A DNA stretch of 63,542 nucleotides, from the NCBI GenBank assembly GCA_037178675.1, contig JAYMGJ010000364.1, positions 1-63,542 on the forward strand. The letters are read 5' to 3'. The notes beneath the pieces are model-generated. The model had not been told where the DNA came from. It did no database searches and saw only the letters and a list, made by a program, of their open reading frames with translations. Positions within the stretch are counted from its first letter, which is position 1. Every line of letters begins with the position of its first letter. This stretch comes from Scleroderma bovista (lineage: Eukaryota > Basidiomycota > Agaricomycetes > Boletales > Sclerodermataceae). Shown here in pieces: positions 10,601-22,275 of the stretch. A program made the translations under genes and the position numbers.

Positions 10601-12927
10601 ATGCCAAAAAGGGAGTGGACAATCCCCAAGCAGAAACAATTTCTGCAGGATGGATTACCATGGTACAACAGCATGAGCACTAAAGAATACAACCACCACT
10701 TTACAAAATTCTTCCAAGACTGGTGTAAGCGTTGGCCTGAGAGGGCTATCACATTCCCAGAACTTGAGGTCAGCACACTGTTGACCAGTGAGCAAGAAAA
10801 GACTCTCACAGAAGTTCTGTCCAAATGTCAAGAGGTAAATAATGTCACAGAGATCAGACTGAGGTACTAACCCTTCACTGCTTGTGCAGCCAATATGGCA
10901 GTGGCTGCGCTGGCACTCGAAAGGCAGGATGAATAGGTCTGCCAACAGGAAGAGCTTGGATGTCCTTGACAGGCTAATGAAAGGTAAGAGCCATGCGAAA
11001 CGGCTGGTGGAGATCTATTCCAAGATGTATTACATGTCATGTGTCAAGCCCAACAACTCTCTCAACTCACTGGCACAGAATATATGCAGCCTTCACAGAC
11101 ATATTGAGAAGAAATTCAAGGAAAAGCCCCAAGAGATCCAAGACAAAGTCATGTGCATCCATAGTGAGCAATCCAATAGTGAGACAACCCTAGGCAAAGA
11201 ACACCAAGGACCCTACACACGAGACTCTGAGGAGGAAATTGGAGGCGAGTACTAGGGCAAAGACCCAAGATGAGCTTGAATGGAGAGCCTCTGGGTGCTG
11301 GATTGCACTGTATATATACTACTCTACACAAGGGCTATGCAAAGCTATCCATGAGGCTACGTTACTGTGCAATGCTATGCTAATGACATCATAGTGGAGC
11401 TAAGGCTATGTGGAATGACATCAAGGGTGGCAGCATGTACAGCATGAGGCACAGGTCTAGACTAGGTAGATAAGATATGGCTGTACACTAAGATAAGATA
11501 AACACTATCTAACCACAGATTAGATAAGATAAAAAGTTGGTCCGTTACAAATAGTAAGAACAACATGTCAATTCTGGAGGATGAAGATCAAGCCCACCTT
11601 GAGCTTGACACACAAACATGCCAAAGGTAACTTACATACACTGGCAGCAGCTGTGCTCATCATCTCCTTAGCAACATACAACAATGTGGTCCAGTGCTAA
11701 AGGACATCCTCGTCCACTTATCCTGCAAGACTGGTTGGTCATTCTCGATCCTGATGGGTGGACCCGATCTGACTGATCCCCAAGAGAGATGTGCTGTTAC
11801 AAGGTGAGTACATTACTAATTCTAAACATGATTATCTCACCAGCACCAGCCTCCACTTCAGGAAGAACAAACTTGGACTTAACTTCGTGGAGAGTTATGT
11901 TGCATTTGACTCCACCATTGTGCAAGCATATATGGAGTTCCTGGATTACAAGTACTGTAAGTGACCTCTACAATAAAAATAAAGATTTAATACAGACCAT
12001 GACCTAGATGGGGAGAGTGCATCAGTGTCATACAACGACAATAGCATCCCCACAAATGCATGTACTTCTGTTGATGACAAGGCTGGAGTTGAGGGTGTTG
12101 ATGGCACGCAAAGCCCAGATGACAGCAATGATGACAAGGATGTGAATGAGCAAGTCGACATTGAGGATGATGAGGACAAGGATTGCGGGGTGGGTGGGGA
12201 GGCAGTCAGGTTGAGTGTTGACCTTTTATACCCTTGCATGTTCTCAGTCTTTGTTTGGACAGCATTACTGATGTTGCAATGTTGGTTGCAACATATCCAA
12301 GCATTGCAACTCCTTCATGCATTGCAATCCCAGTGTTTCAGGCTGTTGCAATGCCTCCACATGCCGGTGCAATGACTCCACACGGTGCAACCCCAATCGC
12401 CCCAGTGCTGTCCACAATATCCACCGCTCCTGAATTGCAACCATTTGTGTAAGATTCAAGTTGTAGTGAAAACCAGTACACTAACACCTAGTACTAGCCC
12501 ACAACCTTTTGACTTTGGTTCTTTTGGACCGGAATTGGACTTCATGTTCCAAACAGGGTCTATGGTGATGTTTCCAAGACAGTGCACAGTCTCAACAACT
12601 CCCCAGTGGAACTTAGGTGGTCTTGGACCAGACATATTTCTTTCTGGCAACATGATGACTACTGATACCACCACTAATTTTTCTAGTCTAGTTCCACCAC
12701 CAGACTATGTGGCAATGTCTGTTCACACAGGACTCAAGCTACCCATGTTTTCACCTGCTGTATCTCCGTCAAGAAACAGTCTCCCTTTGTTACCTCCCCC
12801 ACCTTTGATTGATGGCAACTCTTCAAGTGATGACTTTACTCTGCATCTTCAATCATTCATCAGGAAAAACACTTTGCTATGTAGCATAGCCACCCAGGTA
12901 CCAAGTCTCCCAGAGGCTCAATTGTAA
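10601..12927 (+). pseudogene. WTxEQ-type Agaricomycete multicopy family gene, interrupted by an LTR fragment
   Basis: The start (MPKREWTIPKQKQFLQDGLP) resembles a multicopy Agaricomycete family beginning PKRxWTxxEQ with an N-terminal HTH/homeobox-like region. A 55-bp intron (10835-10889) has a CTAAC branch site and keeps frame into PIWQWLRWHSKGR. Later pieces fit the same family: TGWSFSILMGGPD (about 11735-11765), then LGLNFVESYVAFDS... and MEFLDYKY (about 11870-11960). An acidic region (about 12050-12220) and a Pro/Ser/Thr-rich tail ending at 12927 follow. An LTR fragment (11225-11549) lies between the second and third pieces, and stops and frame changes occur. The function of the family is unknown to me; the context suggests association with DNA transposons. 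Confidence 0.5.
11225..11549 (-). mobile_element. Partial LTR related to the 29464-30588 LTR
   Basis: The segment matches 30240-30588 throughout, including AATGGAGAGCCTCTGGGTGC, a TATATATACTAC motif, CTATCCATGAGGCT, GCATGTACAGCATGAGGC and an AGATTAGATAAGATAAAAAG block. It ends in GTTACA, so the minus strand begins TGTAAC. Only the TGTAAC-proximal portion of the LTR is present; the left boundary at about 11225 is approximate and no target duplication was found. Confidence 0.7.
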
Positions 12928-13145
12928 TACAGTGCATCAGGCACATGCTCTGTTGTGCTATCCAGCTGTCACCATGTGACACATAGCACATGGTTGCCAC
13001 TATCACTGACAGCGCAGTCCAGCCAGCTCTCCATAGTCATTGCAGCCCCACATACACACCATACATCTTCCATAGTCTCAGTAGCCTATGTTGACCTTAC
13101 ATTATCAGCTTGACAGGACACAAGTGCAGATAAAGATTGTTAGTG

Positions 13146-16100
13146 CTAATCCAAAGACAGGGCAACAAAAGTATCTAGGTCAATGTATGAGTTAACATGA
13201 AATGTGCTCACCATCTCCAGCACATTACCAGATGACCAATCCAAACCAATATTCCTTCCACATTGGGCTTGAAGGTGGCAAGCACACATGAAGCAATGAA
13301 TGCTGATCACTGATACATTGCACTGATGGTTGTGCATCAAACGAGTGATGATGAACTGGCAAGAAATCGGATTGCAGCGACAGAGCAAAGTGAACCATTC
13401 CACATAGGCCAGTGGATGAGATGATGTGGAAGTTTGAATATGGCGCACACTTGTGCAATACGGATCACTACAATACTTGTCAGCACACACTTGCAGGTGT
13501 TGATGAGGCTGGGTACATACCATTAGGCCTAAAATGATTGCTTGCCTGATGTCCTTCATCCCACACAAACGTCATATCAAATCTTGCAGGCAATTCAGCC
13601 TTGTGTCCACAAGTGGTGACCTTCAGCTTGGCATGAACCTTTTGCCAGCTACTAACATGTCCGGTAACCATACTAGCTCCACTTGCAACATATACTTGAT
13701 GGAATACATCAAATTGATCTGATTCTACCAGAGATACTGTGTTGGCTCAAGTTGCATGGGAGTTAAGAAATTGCCTGAGCGCCGCAAGGAACTCAGGTGC
13801 TTTGTAGTTGCTTTGCAACTGCTGGATGGACACCCTGCACTGGGAAGGGAATTTGGCCACTTTGTAGTGGGCTTTCACTAGTATAACCACCTCCTTCAGT
13901 AACTACCATGGGTGCAGCAAATACTACATACCTGACAGCTGTCGTGCAGCAAGACAATCCATGTTGTCACCACCACCCTCATCCACATCTGAATCACTTT
14001 CTGAGACATCATCCCCTCCACCCGAGCCTCCGTGGAGGGCATCTGTGCTTGCAGACTTCTTAAGCACCCTCCAGGCATGGTAAGTGCTCTTGTGATGGAT
14101 TGCCTCTTGGCATTGAAGCCACAAGGCCATCTGTTCAACATAATTGTGTTTATTGCTTGCACAGTAGGTGTCCTTAGCATAGTCAATGTGTAGGCATTCG
14201 GGGTATTCTGTGTTGTATCTGTCAGCACTGCCAAGGGATTGGATTGAAGAGACATAGTGAATGAGAGAATGGATCTTGGGAATGTTGAAATGTTCATGTA
14301 TGCCAAGTTCCATGAGAACATCTTTATGTGCGTGGAAGAGGCCTAGGCTGTCCTGCATAGCCACAAGGGTTTTGTCCGTGTGTTGCTGGAACTGTGTGTA
14401 GTAGATGAAGTTGAGAAGTGAGTGAGCCACCACAAGGATGTTTTCTGTGGCTGCACTGGACAGGAGACCCACAAAACCCTCTCCATCTCCTTGTGCTCCC
14501 TGCCTGTCCATTGTGAGACTGTGGAAATGCCTTTCTTGAAGTGGTGAAGACCTGGATATTGACTCACAGCCTGAAAACGTGCATCCATCTCCTTTTCGCC
14601 AAGCATGCTCAAGCACCACTGCACGAGATGGTTGTGGAAGATGCCTTTATGGAGTTGATGGAGTATATCAGGAGTGATGCAGGAGAAGATATTGGTGAAG
14701 GGCAGGTCCTTCCAAAATGGTTCATAGACTTCCTGTAAACCTTCCTTATCAAACTTCTTTGAATGTTTGTTTCTTCACTTCCACCACAAGGTCTTCAACG
14801 TGTCAACCATGCTGTGGCATTCACATTCCTCAAGGTCTCCTCAACTTTGTGATTCAACCAGACAACAAGGACAACAACTCTCCTTGTTACATGCCACCAG
14901 ACACTGCTCAGGAAAATCGGCAACATAGGCAGCCAGTATTGGATGGACTCAATGCACAAAGCCATCAGCACAAACCATGGGCTTTCCTCAACAACCAGCC
15001 TCGACCAGTGGACGCAACAATGACATTGCATAATGGAATAGCTGATACCTTGTGACAGATTGTGTTTTCTTCTGGAAACACTCCAGCTTTGATACAGGCA
15101 AGTAGCCGATTAGTATTGTTGCGTGCACTGACACTTGTCTTTGAATATCTTTCGAGATATTCCCAATGGTCAGGTATACAGGCCACACCTTCTTGTCACC
15201 AGTGAACACAGACAGTGCCATTTTATCAGGTGACAAGATCACCAGCGCCACCACAGCACCCTCTGGCAATTTGCCCTGTGTGTCCCAGTCAGCGTGGTCG
15301 CATCCTTCGCAATCGGCGGTGAGTACTTACTTGGGTTTCCCACCACCACTCACCAGTCCACATCTTGTCATAGATCCAGTTCTCGCCCTTTGGATCAGCA
15401 TATGCACACTCTGGGACATATGCCATCATGTCTTGGAAGGCAGGATTCCCAACCAGCTCTTCAACACATTCAACTGGATCCCTTCACCATAGCTCAACCA
15501 TCTTCCTCTTCACAGCCCCACCCTCACCCACTACATCACCCTCTACATTGATCGTCTCACATACCCAAGGTGGGCCAGTATATAAAGAATCAATATGCTT
15601 GAGGAAAGAGCGGGCATTATTGAACAAGGTGCCCCTCTTCCGCATCTACAAGTCATGAGTTGCACACAGCGTCAAGCAGGTGGGTCCATTTTTATTCACT
15701 TACATAGGATAACTTCAGAAGCTCATCTATCTTCGTTTGCCTGAGGTTCTTCATCAAAAATTGTGCTAGCTCCCATTCATCTTCATCCCAGAAAGGCACC
15801 CATTCACTCTCGCCATTTTCAAGCTCTGCCACTTCCATAGACTCAAAGACTGTATTCTTCTTATCAAGGATTGTAGCAGCAACACCATTGTACTGTTTGG
15901 TGAAGCGTCCAGAGGATGGCCAACAAGGTGAGTCTTCTTCATCTCCCTCCACTTGCACCTGCTTTGATGGTGGCTTGGACAGATCGGGTGGCCCAGGATC
16001 AATGTCAACGCGAGTCTGATGAACCAGGTGTCCATCCGGAACATCAAAACCAATGTCAGGACCATCCATACCATCAAATGTGTCCCCCAAATTGTATGGA

Positions 16101-16324
16101 TAGTCTGGTGCATTGTTATCCATCTGCACTGGAGGCTGATCATCTGTGTCGTCCAATAAAATAATTTTCAACCGATCAAGGAGCTTTGCCCATTGCCCAC
16201 GACATGTGGGGGACTGCACAATATGCCTCTTGATCCCTGCCTCAGTGGCTATGGACTTTGTTGATTTCTGCAAACAAACCATATACAAACAGCAGGTATA
16301 AGTGAGTAGATCCAGTCTTACCAT
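13146..16324 (-). pseudogene. Plavaka-type transposase (CACTA-related), degenerate
   Basis: Reading the minus strand gives, in order, Plavaka landmarks. These are an N-terminal finger-like GIKRHIVQSPTC; RFTKQYNGVAA and PFWDEDEWELAQFL (about 15900-15720); and VEELVGNPAFQDMMAYVPE with MWTGEWWWETQ (about 15470-15340). Then come PDKMALSVFTGDKKVWPVY and GNISKDIQRQ (15250-15140), a [20 protein letters not shown] segment (about 15030-14900) and [19 protein letters not shown] (about 14680-14620). The sequence continues with IPKIHSLIHYVSSIQ, EYPECLHIDYAKD and NKHNYVEQMALWL (14300-14100), and ends in CHLQAQCGRNIG and LDWSSGNVLEM (13300-13200). Frameshifts (one near 14490) and stops show it is inactive. 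Plavaka enzymes cut and paste DNA through a DDE-type domain. Confidence 0.82.
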
Positions 16325-16458
16325 TGATCATGCCATCCCCCTCACCCATCCTGTGTCCCAGTCACACTCTCCCAGCACTAATCACATGCAGGCCTCAACC
16401 AATAGACTCTACCATGGCCACACTGACAAAGAAAACCATAGAGGTTAGTCTGGCCCAA

Positions 16459-17148
16459 TGTCAGAACCGTTTCCTCCGACGAACTCCGACGCAAGCGGAG
16501 TTAAGTGCGAAGGGTTGCCGACGACAGGTGGAGGAGATGCGGAAGGGTTTGAGGACTTGGCTTCAGCGTATGTGCTGCGCCCTTGCGATACCTGCGTCCT
16601 CGTATTTCGGAGAACTAAGGGACAGAGAGACGGAGGTCCGACGAAGGTCGGAGTTGCCAGAAGGCAGAGGAGACAGAGGAGGGCAGAGGAGAGTTCGCGG
16701 GAGGTATTCAAGCTGATATTCGAACTGAGGGACAATCCCCTCAGCGTGCGGAGTACTTATACTTTACATCGGGAATGTACAGTAACCGAGAAGCGGAGAG
16801 AAACACAGCGGAGACGTAGGTAAGAGTCTGCGGATGACAAACGGATGAGTAACATACACGGAACGGAGATCAGTGATAAGCGTAACGGATCAAAAGGTTA
16901 ACGGATCACAGCTATGAGTAACCATATGTAATCTAAAACGGGAACAAAGGAAACAGGAACAGAGACGGAACGGAAGCATACGATAACCGGAGGCATAGGC
17001 GCGGAACTATATACCAAAAGGAGACGGAGCGTCAATAGTCGGAGCGGAGATGGATACATAGCGTCGGAGGTGTGCGATTACGATCGGACTTGAGTTTACA
17101 ACAGACTAGAGGCCTTGCGGAGTCACGAGGCGTCACGCGGTCGTGACA
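16459..17148 (-). mobile_element. Solo LTR, 690 bp, target duplication CCCAA
   Basis: The segment starts TGTCAGAACC and ends GTCGTGACA. CCCAA lies on both sides (16454-16458 and 17149-17153). Orientation is inferred because the reverse complement starts TGTCACGACC, like the TGTTACGACC of the Gypsy LTRs further right. Its purine/pyrimidine asymmetry and GC content differ sharply from the flanks. It does not obviously belong to the same family as the 636-bp LTRs. Confidence 0.88.
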
Positions 17149-17199
17149 CCCAACAACAACACAGATTGCCACTGACAGTATTCTAAAAAAAAAGATTCT

Positions 17200-18757
17200 G
17201 GTGATTGGCTGTGCTGACTGTCAGAAAAGCTAAGGCAGGCTGTGCATGAACATGAAGAGACAGTCCAATGGCATGACACCAAGGCCCAGAAGGAACATGA
17301 ATGCTGCCACTGCCGCCAGTTAATGGAGGATGGGAGTGAGAACAATGACAAGGGGTTCAGCAATGAAGAGTGGGAGATTGATGACGACAATGACAATGAC
17401 GAAGAAAAAGAGGATGGTGGCACTCAGGTAGGTCGTCACAATATTTCTTTGCACTGCACTGACAGAGCATCATGTTCAGTTTAGCAGCCGGCCCGTCCCA
17501 AGTAAACTCAGTGTGGTGCCTAGGCAGCCTCTCACGTACAACAAGAGTAAAGTACCCAAGGTGGTTGGCGGCAACATTTGACATCAACAGTAATGTAAGT
17601 ACTATTTAGTATTGTAATTAAGAAGTACTCTTATCAGTGACAGGACCATTTCTTTCACTTGGATGGTGAAGATGCAGGTACCATGCACAACTCTCTGTTG
17701 GCACGACAGGCCATCCAACACAAGAAGAACAGGCGTGTTGAACACACGAGCTCCAAAGGTACAGTGATGGACACTATGAACCAGTGAGACCATTATGCCA
17801 TCATCCAACCAAATTCCTCACTGGATATACTAGCAGCGATGTTCATGCCAAGAGGTGAAGAGAACCTGTTTAAGAAGACAGTCCAGAAATAACTGTCATC
17901 AAGGCACAAAAGCTCACCGAGCACGACAGACTCCACACGCCAAGGATTATGACAACATCACCCAAGAGTTTGTCAATGCGGCCATTGGAGACTACCAGGC
18001 ATGGCTGTGTGCCAAATGTCCCATGCCTGACCATACACAGGAGGCCACTCTTCTGAACATGTCTTGGGCCAAGATGCTTCAGACCACAAGTGTTAACCTT
18101 GTGCGGACGCCACAGCTCACCAAACTTGTAAGTGCTGCACCATCTGTCTCAGTGCCATGCTTCCTATGTTATACAGATTACCAGTTGTGGATCACAAGTT
18201 CATGGCGAGCTCAAGACCAAGCTCCACCCTCTCATAGAATTAATATTCAATTTCCACAGCAGCCAGACCAAACCGGCAATCAAGAAGAATCATGCATTAG
18301 CGGAAGAACTGAAAGAGGGTGCAACATCAGTATCAAGACCAGAGCAGGCAGAGGGAACAGCTTGAACCACATTTGATACTTGATGCCCTCGTCATTCTTG
18401 TTAGTGAACCACAATGTATTGACAATTTTTTGTATGATCAGTGCCTTGAGAAAGCCACGATGCTTGTCTTGCTTGAGCACCCAATGCTGTCCATGCACAC
18501 CCAACAGTAAACCTGCCCAAGTAGGTGTTGTGTTTCACAGTCATCATTGCATTGGTCTTCACTGACAGCACACCTTAGGTTGAATGCTGCATAGATGAGT
18601 GGACCACTGGCATGTGGACAGATATTGCTTTTACAGTTCAGGGCTACCGAGTGATCTACAATTCCCACCTCAAGTGTCTGCAGGATTTTGATGAGGCAAT
18701 GAAGGAATTTGGTGTTCTCAAGGGCATTTGTGCCCAGATTTATGATGATGGACAGTG
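17200..18757 (+). pseudogene. DUF6532-like protein, broken, with an internal inverted segment
   Basis: Plus-strand pieces resemble the Agaricomycete DUF6532 family: an acidic N-terminal region (about 17240-17430), then DYDNITQEFVNAAIGDYQAW (about 17945-18005). After these come LKTKLHPLIELIFNFHSS and KKNHALAEELKEGA (about 18205-18320), and ECCIDEWTTGMWTDIAFTVQ with GYRVIYNSHLKCL (about 18583-18680). The expected middle part, IIQKIVNTLWFTNKNDEGIK plus FPLPALVL, is present but reads on the minus strand (about 18505-18330). A segment of roughly 190 bp therefore seems flipped in place. Stops and frame changes occur elsewhere. The family's function is unknown. Confidence 0.55.
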
Positions 18758-18759
18758 AG

Positions 18760-19560
18760 TGTATAGTCATTCTCATTTACATTCAGTTACTAATGGCCTA
18801 GCTAGTATCCATTCCAGAGTGCCTGCCCTTTCCACGCAGACACAGAATGTGGTGTCTGTGCAAATCATTGCAGCTGTGATCAAAGAACACCAGGAGGGAT
18901 TGACAACAGAGGACGAATCAGAGTGACAGCAATATAAAGTAGCTAGCTATGTATGGTTGGCATGAAATGGATTCTATTGGATTATAGTCTGTACTGCCTG
19001 ACTAAGAAATATAGTCTATGTTTTGCTATACTGAAGTTATAGCAAAGTGGGAATGGAAACCAACCAATGTCATGATAGAAGTTGAAGAGGCTGTGTCATA
19101 GTATATAGCCTTGGTAGCATACATAGCAGCCTTACTACATGGAATACATACCTACATGTCAGGGTATGGCCAGCATCAGTAAAACAGCACTTTTCTCACC
19201 CCAAGTTTTGACATGTCACATGAGTAATTTAGTTTTTACACTCAAACCTGGTATGCAAAAGGCTTATTTTGGATACAAAGAAGGTTCAGTGAAATTTTTA
19301 GGCAAGGTTTATAGGCCAGTTTTTTTGTCTGTTTTCTGTACAGCTCTGTATTACTGGGTACCTTTCTGTAATTTTCTGTAATCAGCTGTACAGACTCTAC
19401 AGAGCAAAGGATTGTTTTGCTGATGCACTATGGAGTACTACAGATTCCATGCCTGTAGCTACATTGACTATAGATTGAGGACTTGTTGATAGAGCTCTGA
19501 GTGCTACAGAGGCTATATAGTACTATATTGCCATGTGTTTTTTTCCTGATGTTCGCATAC
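18760..19560. other. Non-coding stretch
   Basis: I see no gene. Low-complexity words such as TTCTGTA and CTGTACAG recur at about 19320-19410. Confidence 0.5.
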
Positions 19561-19575
19561 ACCGGGCCAGGCAGT

Positions 19576-19806
19576 ATGCCTAACCATCCTCAGCAGCCAA
19601 TCATGCAGTACTCCAAGGTCCCCAAAGGTCCTCTGCTAGGCAAACACAAACCAGTACTGTCTTTGCGTGATCAAAGGGACAACAATATAGGTGGTTTAAG
19701 TAAGGAGAATAGCAAGCCTGTGCCTGCATGGGGTAAGAAGGGGAAGGGGAAAAAGAAGTGTCCTGTGCCTGATGTGGATGAGTCTTGCCCCAGAAAAAAG
19801 GTGAAG
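19576..19806 (+). CDS. Small basic hypothetical protein, first exon
   Basis: The open frame starts MPNHPQQPIMQYSKVPKG and ends in a lysine-rich tail (KKGKGKKKCPVPD, then PRKKVK). A canonical donor GTAAGT begins at 19807, and an acceptor TTTCTACAG lies about 45 bp further on, so this is probably an exon rather than chance. No domain is recognised. It lies about 0.5 kb upstream of the Myb/SANT-like gene on the same strand. Confidence 0.35.
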
Positions 19807-20009
19807 TAAGTTTGGCATTGGTGTCAAGCACCCAATACTGATAGTTTCTACAGGAATTGCAAGACCACAGTCTGAGCAAACTGTTTGCTCTCCGTTTCGA
19901 GTATTCCTTTTAATGAATGTCATATATTCCTGCATTTAAATTTTCAATGCTATTTCCTTGCAATGCATGATCTGCACTATCGACTAATAACTATAATGCA
20001 ATGGCACAT

Positions 20010-20225
20010 GAAAAGAATTGCAATGCGACAAACATTGCAACAGGATGAACATTTCAATGGGACAGAACATTGCAATGGGACGAACAATTGCAATGGGATG
20101 GAACATTGCAACAGGACAAACATTGCAACAAGATGGAACATTGCAGTGGGACAAACAGTGCAATGGCCCTGACATTGCAATGGAAGATCATTGCAAAGTG
20201 TGCATGCCATTGCAACACATGTTGC
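20010..20225. repeat. ATTGCAAYRGGA minisatellite
   Basis: About ten copies of a roughly 20-bp unit centred on the near-palindrome ATTGCAAT, followed by GGGACRAAC or GGGATGGA. Similar TTGCAA-rich sequence occurs at 12270-12370. Confidence 0.75.
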
Positions 20226-20317
20226 AACAATACATTAGTGGTGTTCAGGGCACTTCTGTATGGCTCTGATTGGACTTTGTTTTTGTTCTGAAATGTGGCT
20301 GATGACCAATTCAGAGT

Positions 20318-21330
20318 TTGAAAGCCATGCCTGCCTGTAGACCCCCTCATTGCTCCAAACACCTACACGCCCTTCAACAGCAACTGTCTGTGATGGCTAG
20401 TATTAGCCAAAATTCCCTGGGAGCGAAGAAGGCACCATCAGCCAATAATCAAGCAACTACTTCGGTTGGGAGGGCCACTGGCAGAGCCAGAGGTAAAGGC
20501 AAAGCACCAGAGGTATCAGGTATGTTGAAAGCACCTCCCAAAGCTGCAAGTGCAAGGCCTCCAAATATTGTCTGGGATGAAGTCCATGTTCAAGAATTGG
20601 TCACTTGGCTTGTAACTCGGCCTGCTGATAGGCATGTACTATATCATGATCAGAGCTCTACCCTCCCTCCCCAGGCAAGAGGCCATCTGGGAAACAGAAG
20701 AAGGGCATCCATGGCAGCCATTTCCAGGCATATCTTCAAGGACAAAAAATCTGATTACTCAAGTGACCCTGATAGGTTTGCAACATCTGTGAGCAATCAC
20801 TTGACAGTGTAGGTTTATTTGAACTCTAAACACTTGATCTTGGCTGATCATCGCTCCTAGCATGAAGCGTGACTATCGGAAGTGGTGTGGCTGCCTTAAA
20901 CAAACAGGAGCTGGTGTTGAGCCAGGCAATCCAACAAACCCAACCTCCTCAGTGTGTTTTGTCTTTTTAATTGTGCACATGCCCCCTACATCACAGTGTA
21001 ACTTTATTGATAGGTCAACTTCATTCCAATTTTCCTCACTATGATGAACTTGATCAGATCTGGCAGGGAATTCCAGGATTCGACAGTGAGCTTATTTTGT
21101 CTCAACCACACATCAATCACTCCCAAAACCTGCTACATCAGCAAACCAACCCTCCCCTGGACAGTACTGGACAGCTGTCCCAGAACCCCAGCTCTCCCAA
21201 CAAGGTACCTAACTGGCTAGCACTGGACAGACTGTTCCAGTACTTGTCCCAGGCTTTTCCAGCTGTCCCAGACTGTCCCAGACTGCTCCAGAAGTACAAC
21301 AGGACCAATAGCTTGACTGCCTGTACTTAG
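20318..21330 (+). pseudogene. Myb/SANT-like DNA-binding protein of a Harbinger-type element, N-terminal half
   Basis: After a basic linker, the phrases NIVWDEVHVQELVTWLVTRP, ADRHVLYHDQ, KRDYRKWCGCLKQTGAGVEP and FPHYDELDQIWQGIPGFDS fit the Myb/SANT-like multicopy proteins I associate with fungal PIF/Harbinger transposons. The putative second and third parts (about 20862 and 21020 onward) are separated by intron-like gaps. PIF/Harbinger elements typically carry a Myb-like protein plus a DDE transposase, and a matching transposase lies on the opposite strand at 27517-28037. The coiled-coil C-terminal part appears at 26160-27130, beyond a repeat tract and a foldback element. Confidence 0.5.
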
Positions 21331-21429
21331 TTTTCAACCATCTTAATTCACTCCATGTCCAAGTTAATCAATTTTATATTAATTATGTACAGTACAAAGA
21401 CTAAATATTATATACTAAGTGGCATTGAT

Positions 21430-22270
21430 GCAGATGGGGGGTGGGTAGCAATCACATCATCGACAACAGTGGTGGGGTGGCCGTTGTCACTGATGGTCGT
21501 GTTGAGTGATTGTGGTCGTCACCATCACCAGTGGTGGGGTCATCGTCATCGCTGGTGGTTGTGGTTGTGGTCATGGTCAACACAGGTGGTGGTCGCATTG
21601 AGTGGTCGTCGTTGCCATCACCGGTGGTGGGGTGGTCATGGTCGATGCTGGTGGTCATCGTCATCATTGTCGTGGTTGACACCAGTGGTGGTCGCATCGT
21701 GATCGACGCTGGTGGCGCGGTCGTTGTTGTGGTTGCATTGTCACGCTGGTGGTTGTGGTTGCGTTGTCGGTGATGCTGGTGGTGGTGGTGGTGGTGGTGG
21801 TCACATCATGGTTGACGGTGGTGGCAGTTGCATCGTCATGCTGGTGGTGGTGGTCGCATCATCGGTGGTGGTGGTGGCTGTCAGGTGGTGGTCGACGCGT
21901 GGTGTGGTGAAAGATGGAGAGAATAAGGATGGGGGACTTCAAGAAATTTTTGAAGTGTTTGTGTGTGCATGTGTTTGTGCATAATTATATCAGCATATTC
22001 AACTACCAATATTTCCTAATCATATTTACTATATCACTACATACCTCCCCCCTCCATCACCACCACCACCATCGTCAATGTGACCACCACCATCAGTGAC
22101 AGCAACAGTGACCCCACTACAGATGATGGACAACGGCGACAACACCAACCACCACCACCACCACCACAAGTGTCATTGATGCAACCACCACCATCGGCGA
22201 CGACAACAATGGCCATCACCAACCTGACAATGACAGCTCCCAGCGATGGCACCAACCACAACCACAACAA
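21430..22270. repeat. GGT/GTC-rich then CAC/CCA-rich trinucleotide tract
   Basis: From 21430 to 21900 the plus strand is dense in GTGGT, GGTCGTC and GGTCATCG. From about 22045 to 22270 it switches to CACCAC and CAACAAC. The two parts are roughly reverse-complementary in word content and could fold together. Frames here are open by composition only. Confidence 0.75.
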
Positions 22271-22275
22271 CGCGG

